Source: Stenopsyche tienmushanensis (lineage: Eukaryota > Arthropoda > Insecta > Trichoptera > Stenopsychidae). Taken from it: DNA of 64,000 nucleotides. The stretch lies in the NCBI GenBank assembly GCA_008973525.1, contig WACJ01000516.1:558001-622000 (forward strand), in the 5' to 3' direction. The notes under the pieces were generated by a model, which was given only the letters and a program-made list of their open reading frames with translations, did not search any database and was not told where the DNA came from. A program made the translations under genes and the position numbers. Each line of letters begins with the position of its first letter. Position 1 is the stretch's first letter. This document shows positions 62,001 through 64,000 of the stretch, piece after piece.

Positions 62001-63475
62001 GTAGGATCTATCACAACTATTGGAAGATAGTAAAATGTTTTGATTAACTAGCTTGGATTTTATAGGCGTCTCATAAATAGGATTCACATACAACAAATCA
62101 TCTGCAACATTGTCATCTTTATCTTTTTCATAATATTCAATAACATTCGAGGAAGACTTTTCAAAAGTTTCAGAAGGGTCCACCGATCTATCTAGACATT
62201 TAAAATGTGATTCGTTACTTAAAAGTTCGTTTGTGTTCCGATCGACTATATTTGAGATAGGACCTTTGTTTTCCTTTATTCCTAATTTTTCTTTGGCAGA
62301 GTGGTTAATGTCAGAAGTTTCATTCATTGATATTGAATTAATATCTGATCCTATGGAAGACCATGTTTCTTTGGCAGTGTTAGAATCCCAGCTCTTTTGC
62401 TTGGAAGAATTACACAAAAAGCTCGTACTAGTAGATTCAGACATAGAAATTGAACGTAAATCTATTCCGGAAGCCAAGGACTTTTCTTCGAGGTGTGCAA
62501 GTAGCAATGGACTTGGGTATTCCAGGGTATATGAATTTTGTCTGAACAGTTTTGGAGGTGAAGCTAAACCTGAAGAAATATTGTTAAGAGAACCGGTAAC
62601 ATTTTTTGACGGTGAAAGTTTTGTTCTATTTTTATCCAGAGGTAATGGTTTTTTTCTTAATTTCAATAAATTCGAAGTATTTTTCAAAATAATTTCAGAC
62701 TTCTTACTAGATGAAAGTGATACATTTTTAGGTTGGTTAATTTTATCTTTTCTATTTGAGATTTCTTTTTTAGTTTTAGAAGCACTGGTTGAAATTTTGT
62801 TAATGCTACTTTTTGAGTGGCTTTTCTCTATTTTAAATACTTCTTTACTATTAAGATTTTAGCTTTTCCTTCTACATTGAGATTGTCCTTATTATTAAAA
62901 TGCTGAATGCCATTTGGCAAGCTGCGGTTTTGCTTTGCAAAATCAGTATCTTTATCATTATTTTTCGTTGATCGTGTGTGAGAAGTTGGCGAGATGACAA
63001 TTGAGGACTTAAATTTTCTCTCATTTGATTGATTACAAGTATCGCTATCATCTGATTTCTTTGTAAGCGAGGTATTAGTTTCTGTTGTAAATACATCAAT
63101 AGAACTACTTGCAAAACTTTCGGAATAATCATCTTTGCCCACATTTGAAGCTGTAGAATTCTCAGGATCATTATCAATAACGGTTACTTGTGAATTCATA
63201 CTTTCAAAATCATTATTTTCAAAAACTTCATTCTTGAATTTAACATCGGCATTTCGAAACGACTTTTTAAATTGATTAGAGATAGTTTGGTTTTCACTTT
63301 TGGAAGACATAATAGATAAATTTACACCATCACACCACTCTTCAGAATCACTTCTAAGCATATTCGAATTCATAGTAGTTTCATCTAAGCAAATTTTCAA
63401 ATCATATAGTCTACGTTCTACAGCCATTGCTAGTTGCTTGTAATATTGCATTTCCTGACGATATTCTGGAGTCAT
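56071..63475 (-). CDS. CCP110: CP110 / CCP110 centriolar coiled-coil protein, 5' end outside window
   Basis: Exons on the minus strand: 60812-63475 (large central exon, acceptor TTACAG just upstream), 60544-60732, 60292-60470, 58027-58121, 56071-56165 (stop TAA). Junction phases agree. CP110 signatures: YRQEMQYYKQLAMAVERRL near the N-terminus, SYTLEYPSPLLLAHLEEK in the middle, a coiled coil (KKFQDEHDKKLNELIRKQNE), an IQ-like helix with YTKGYLTRRLMRTERV, then ACYALHDMFIIFTPAERMSI and SATTQKILKRKL, ending in SRKPWR. Family knowledge: CP110 caps the distal centriole with CEP97, limits centriole length, blocks ciliogenesis and binds calmodulin and centrin. About 1073 codons are in the window (vertebrate protein about 1000 aa); by alignment roughly 60 N-terminal residues are missing, so the ATG at 63475 is probably internal. 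The large exon changes frame near 62830-62866 and back near 61974-62051; its total length is divisible by three. Introns hold several MITEs. Confidence 0.93.
56539..56738. mobile_element. PIF/Harbinger-type foldback MITE in CP110 last intron
   Basis: A 200-bp near-perfect palindrome. Ends GGCCTGATCCACACTAT and its complement, with matching arms through ACGGTTCGATCTCGCTC and GGTCCGGTCAAATATTCT. Flanked by TTA on both sides (56536-56538, 56739-56741), the 3-bp target typical of Harbinger. Confidence 0.85.
56905..57300 (-). repeat. Dispersed retroelement-like tail, longer copy
   Basis: Same unit as 1180-1425 with an extra middle part, which includes ACGCTCACCCAGCGGG also seen in the R1 tail at 19.3 kb. 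Confidence 0.65.
57611..57783. mobile_element. TTAA MITE, complete
   Basis: TTAA at both borders (57611-57614, 57780-57783). Ends CCTTTCCCTTACCGTG and, inverted, CCTTTTCTCTACCATG. Copies at 9575-9713 and 3234-3336. Confidence 0.8.
58738..58810. repeat. Repeat end after TTAA, copy A
   Basis: TTAACC, then GAACCGGAGAACATACAC, GCTCTAATGTGAATTTAC and TCAGCTCC. Matches 63701-63770. The other end is not identified. Confidence 0.55.
59749..59871. mobile_element. Short TTAA MITE
   Basis: TTAA at 59749-59752 and 59868-59871, ends CACCTAAAAGATC and, inverted, CACCTTAAGGACC (9-10 of 13). 123 bp including the duplications, in a CP110 intron. Confidence 0.5.
60165..60230 (-). mobile_element. Pogo/Tigger-like end in a CP110 intron
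   Basis: Minus strand: CAGTCAACCCTCTGGTTATA, ATTAGTCAGACTATCTGGAT. Resembles the pogo end at 43575-43680. One end only. Confidence 0.5.
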
Positions 63476-63489
63476 CTGTAACGTAGTAA

Positions 63490-64000
63490 CAATAAAAATT
63501 AAACACACTAAAAAATAAATAAATCATATCAAGTAGGAATAATCACCACCAGCAATTCATCAGTGAGTTGCTGGTGTGTTTAGGGGCACATATTGGTGAA
63601 TCCAAAAATGTCTTCATATTTTAATGGATCTCGGTGTTTCCATTTCATTTTTAAATACACTCAGCAAAGGTCATCAAGGCTGCCTGTTCAATGATCTTTG
63701 CTATTAATTCTTTCAAACCGGAGAACATACACCCTACGTTCTAATGTAAATTCACTTTTCTCTCAGCTCCGTAAATAACTTTTTACACATTTTCTAATAT
63801 ATTTAATATCGCTGTGGGAAGAAAGATTAAGAACAAATATTTATTTTTTAACCCTAGATTACAAATCTTATTCAGAGCCCCATACATACAAATTATACGT
63901 TATTTCGACGTGTATAATAAAATGTTAATTCTTTGACAAAAATAAGTAATCCTGGATTATTATTTTAGTAATTACATATTGCTTTATATATCTAGTTAAT
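63490..64000. other. CP110 intron sequence at the window edge
   Basis: Upstream of the large CP110 exon; the N-terminal exon is not seen here. Contains an imperfect 30-nt palindrome (CACCAGCAA...TTGCTGGTG, 63547-63576), and at 63701-63770 a second copy of the 58738 repeat (TTAA, AAACCGGAGAACATACAC). Confidence 0.5.

Noticed and set aside
61974..62687. Separate gene in the middle CP110 frame
   Set aside because: It carries a CP110 signature and lies exactly between two CP110 frames; it is part of the same gene.
62233..62862. 209-codon plus-strand open frame
   Set aside because: Antisense to the serine-rich CP110 exon; its content mirrors CP110 codons.

Overview
The window is AT-rich nuclear DNA from an insect. 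The evidence is two intron-containing animal genes plus the decayed remains of mariner, piggyBac, hAT, pogo and Harbinger DNA transposons and of R1-, Jockey- and RTE-type LINEs. I cannot place it to order. I see no bacterial operon, rRNA, CRISPR array or endogenous virus.

Layout. 1-20 kb is gene-poor: interspersed repeats, a complete hAT deletion derivative (3150-3766), a Jockey-type RT fragment (15.6 kb), an R1-clade LINE fragment (18-19.2 kb) and a GC-richer block near 14-15.15 kb that I cannot explain. 20.36-20.66 kb holds one exon of a small secreted protein (minus strand), and 23.0-23.5 kb an unexplained long ORF (minus). 22-36 kb is a transposon graveyard with at least three mariner fragments, two LINE C-termini, a Tc1/IS630-type fragment, a tRNA-like SINE head, a three-copy dispersed repeat and an 854-bp hAT element.

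39.6-49.5 kb (minus) is a complete 11-exon APPBP2 gene (601 codons), a TPR-type substrate receptor and cargo adaptor. Its introns carry a mariner, two hAT elements, a pogo end, a hAT transposase fragment and a piggyBac derivative. 56.1-63.5 kb (minus) is the 3' part of a CP110 (CCP110) gene, the centriole-capping protein; its first exon or exons lie beyond the right edge. The large CP110 exon reads through only if two compensating frame changes are accepted. The two genes are head-to-tail on the minus strand, 6.6 kb apart. I infer no shared pathway beyond both concerning microtubule-based structures.

Most of the window's structure is transposon-derived. I found no convincing new multi-gene system. 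The most useful leads are the CP110 double frame change, the two unrecognised coding exons (20.4 and 23.2 kb), the hAT family seen both as a deletion derivative and as a coding remnant, and several small foldback elements with clear ends.
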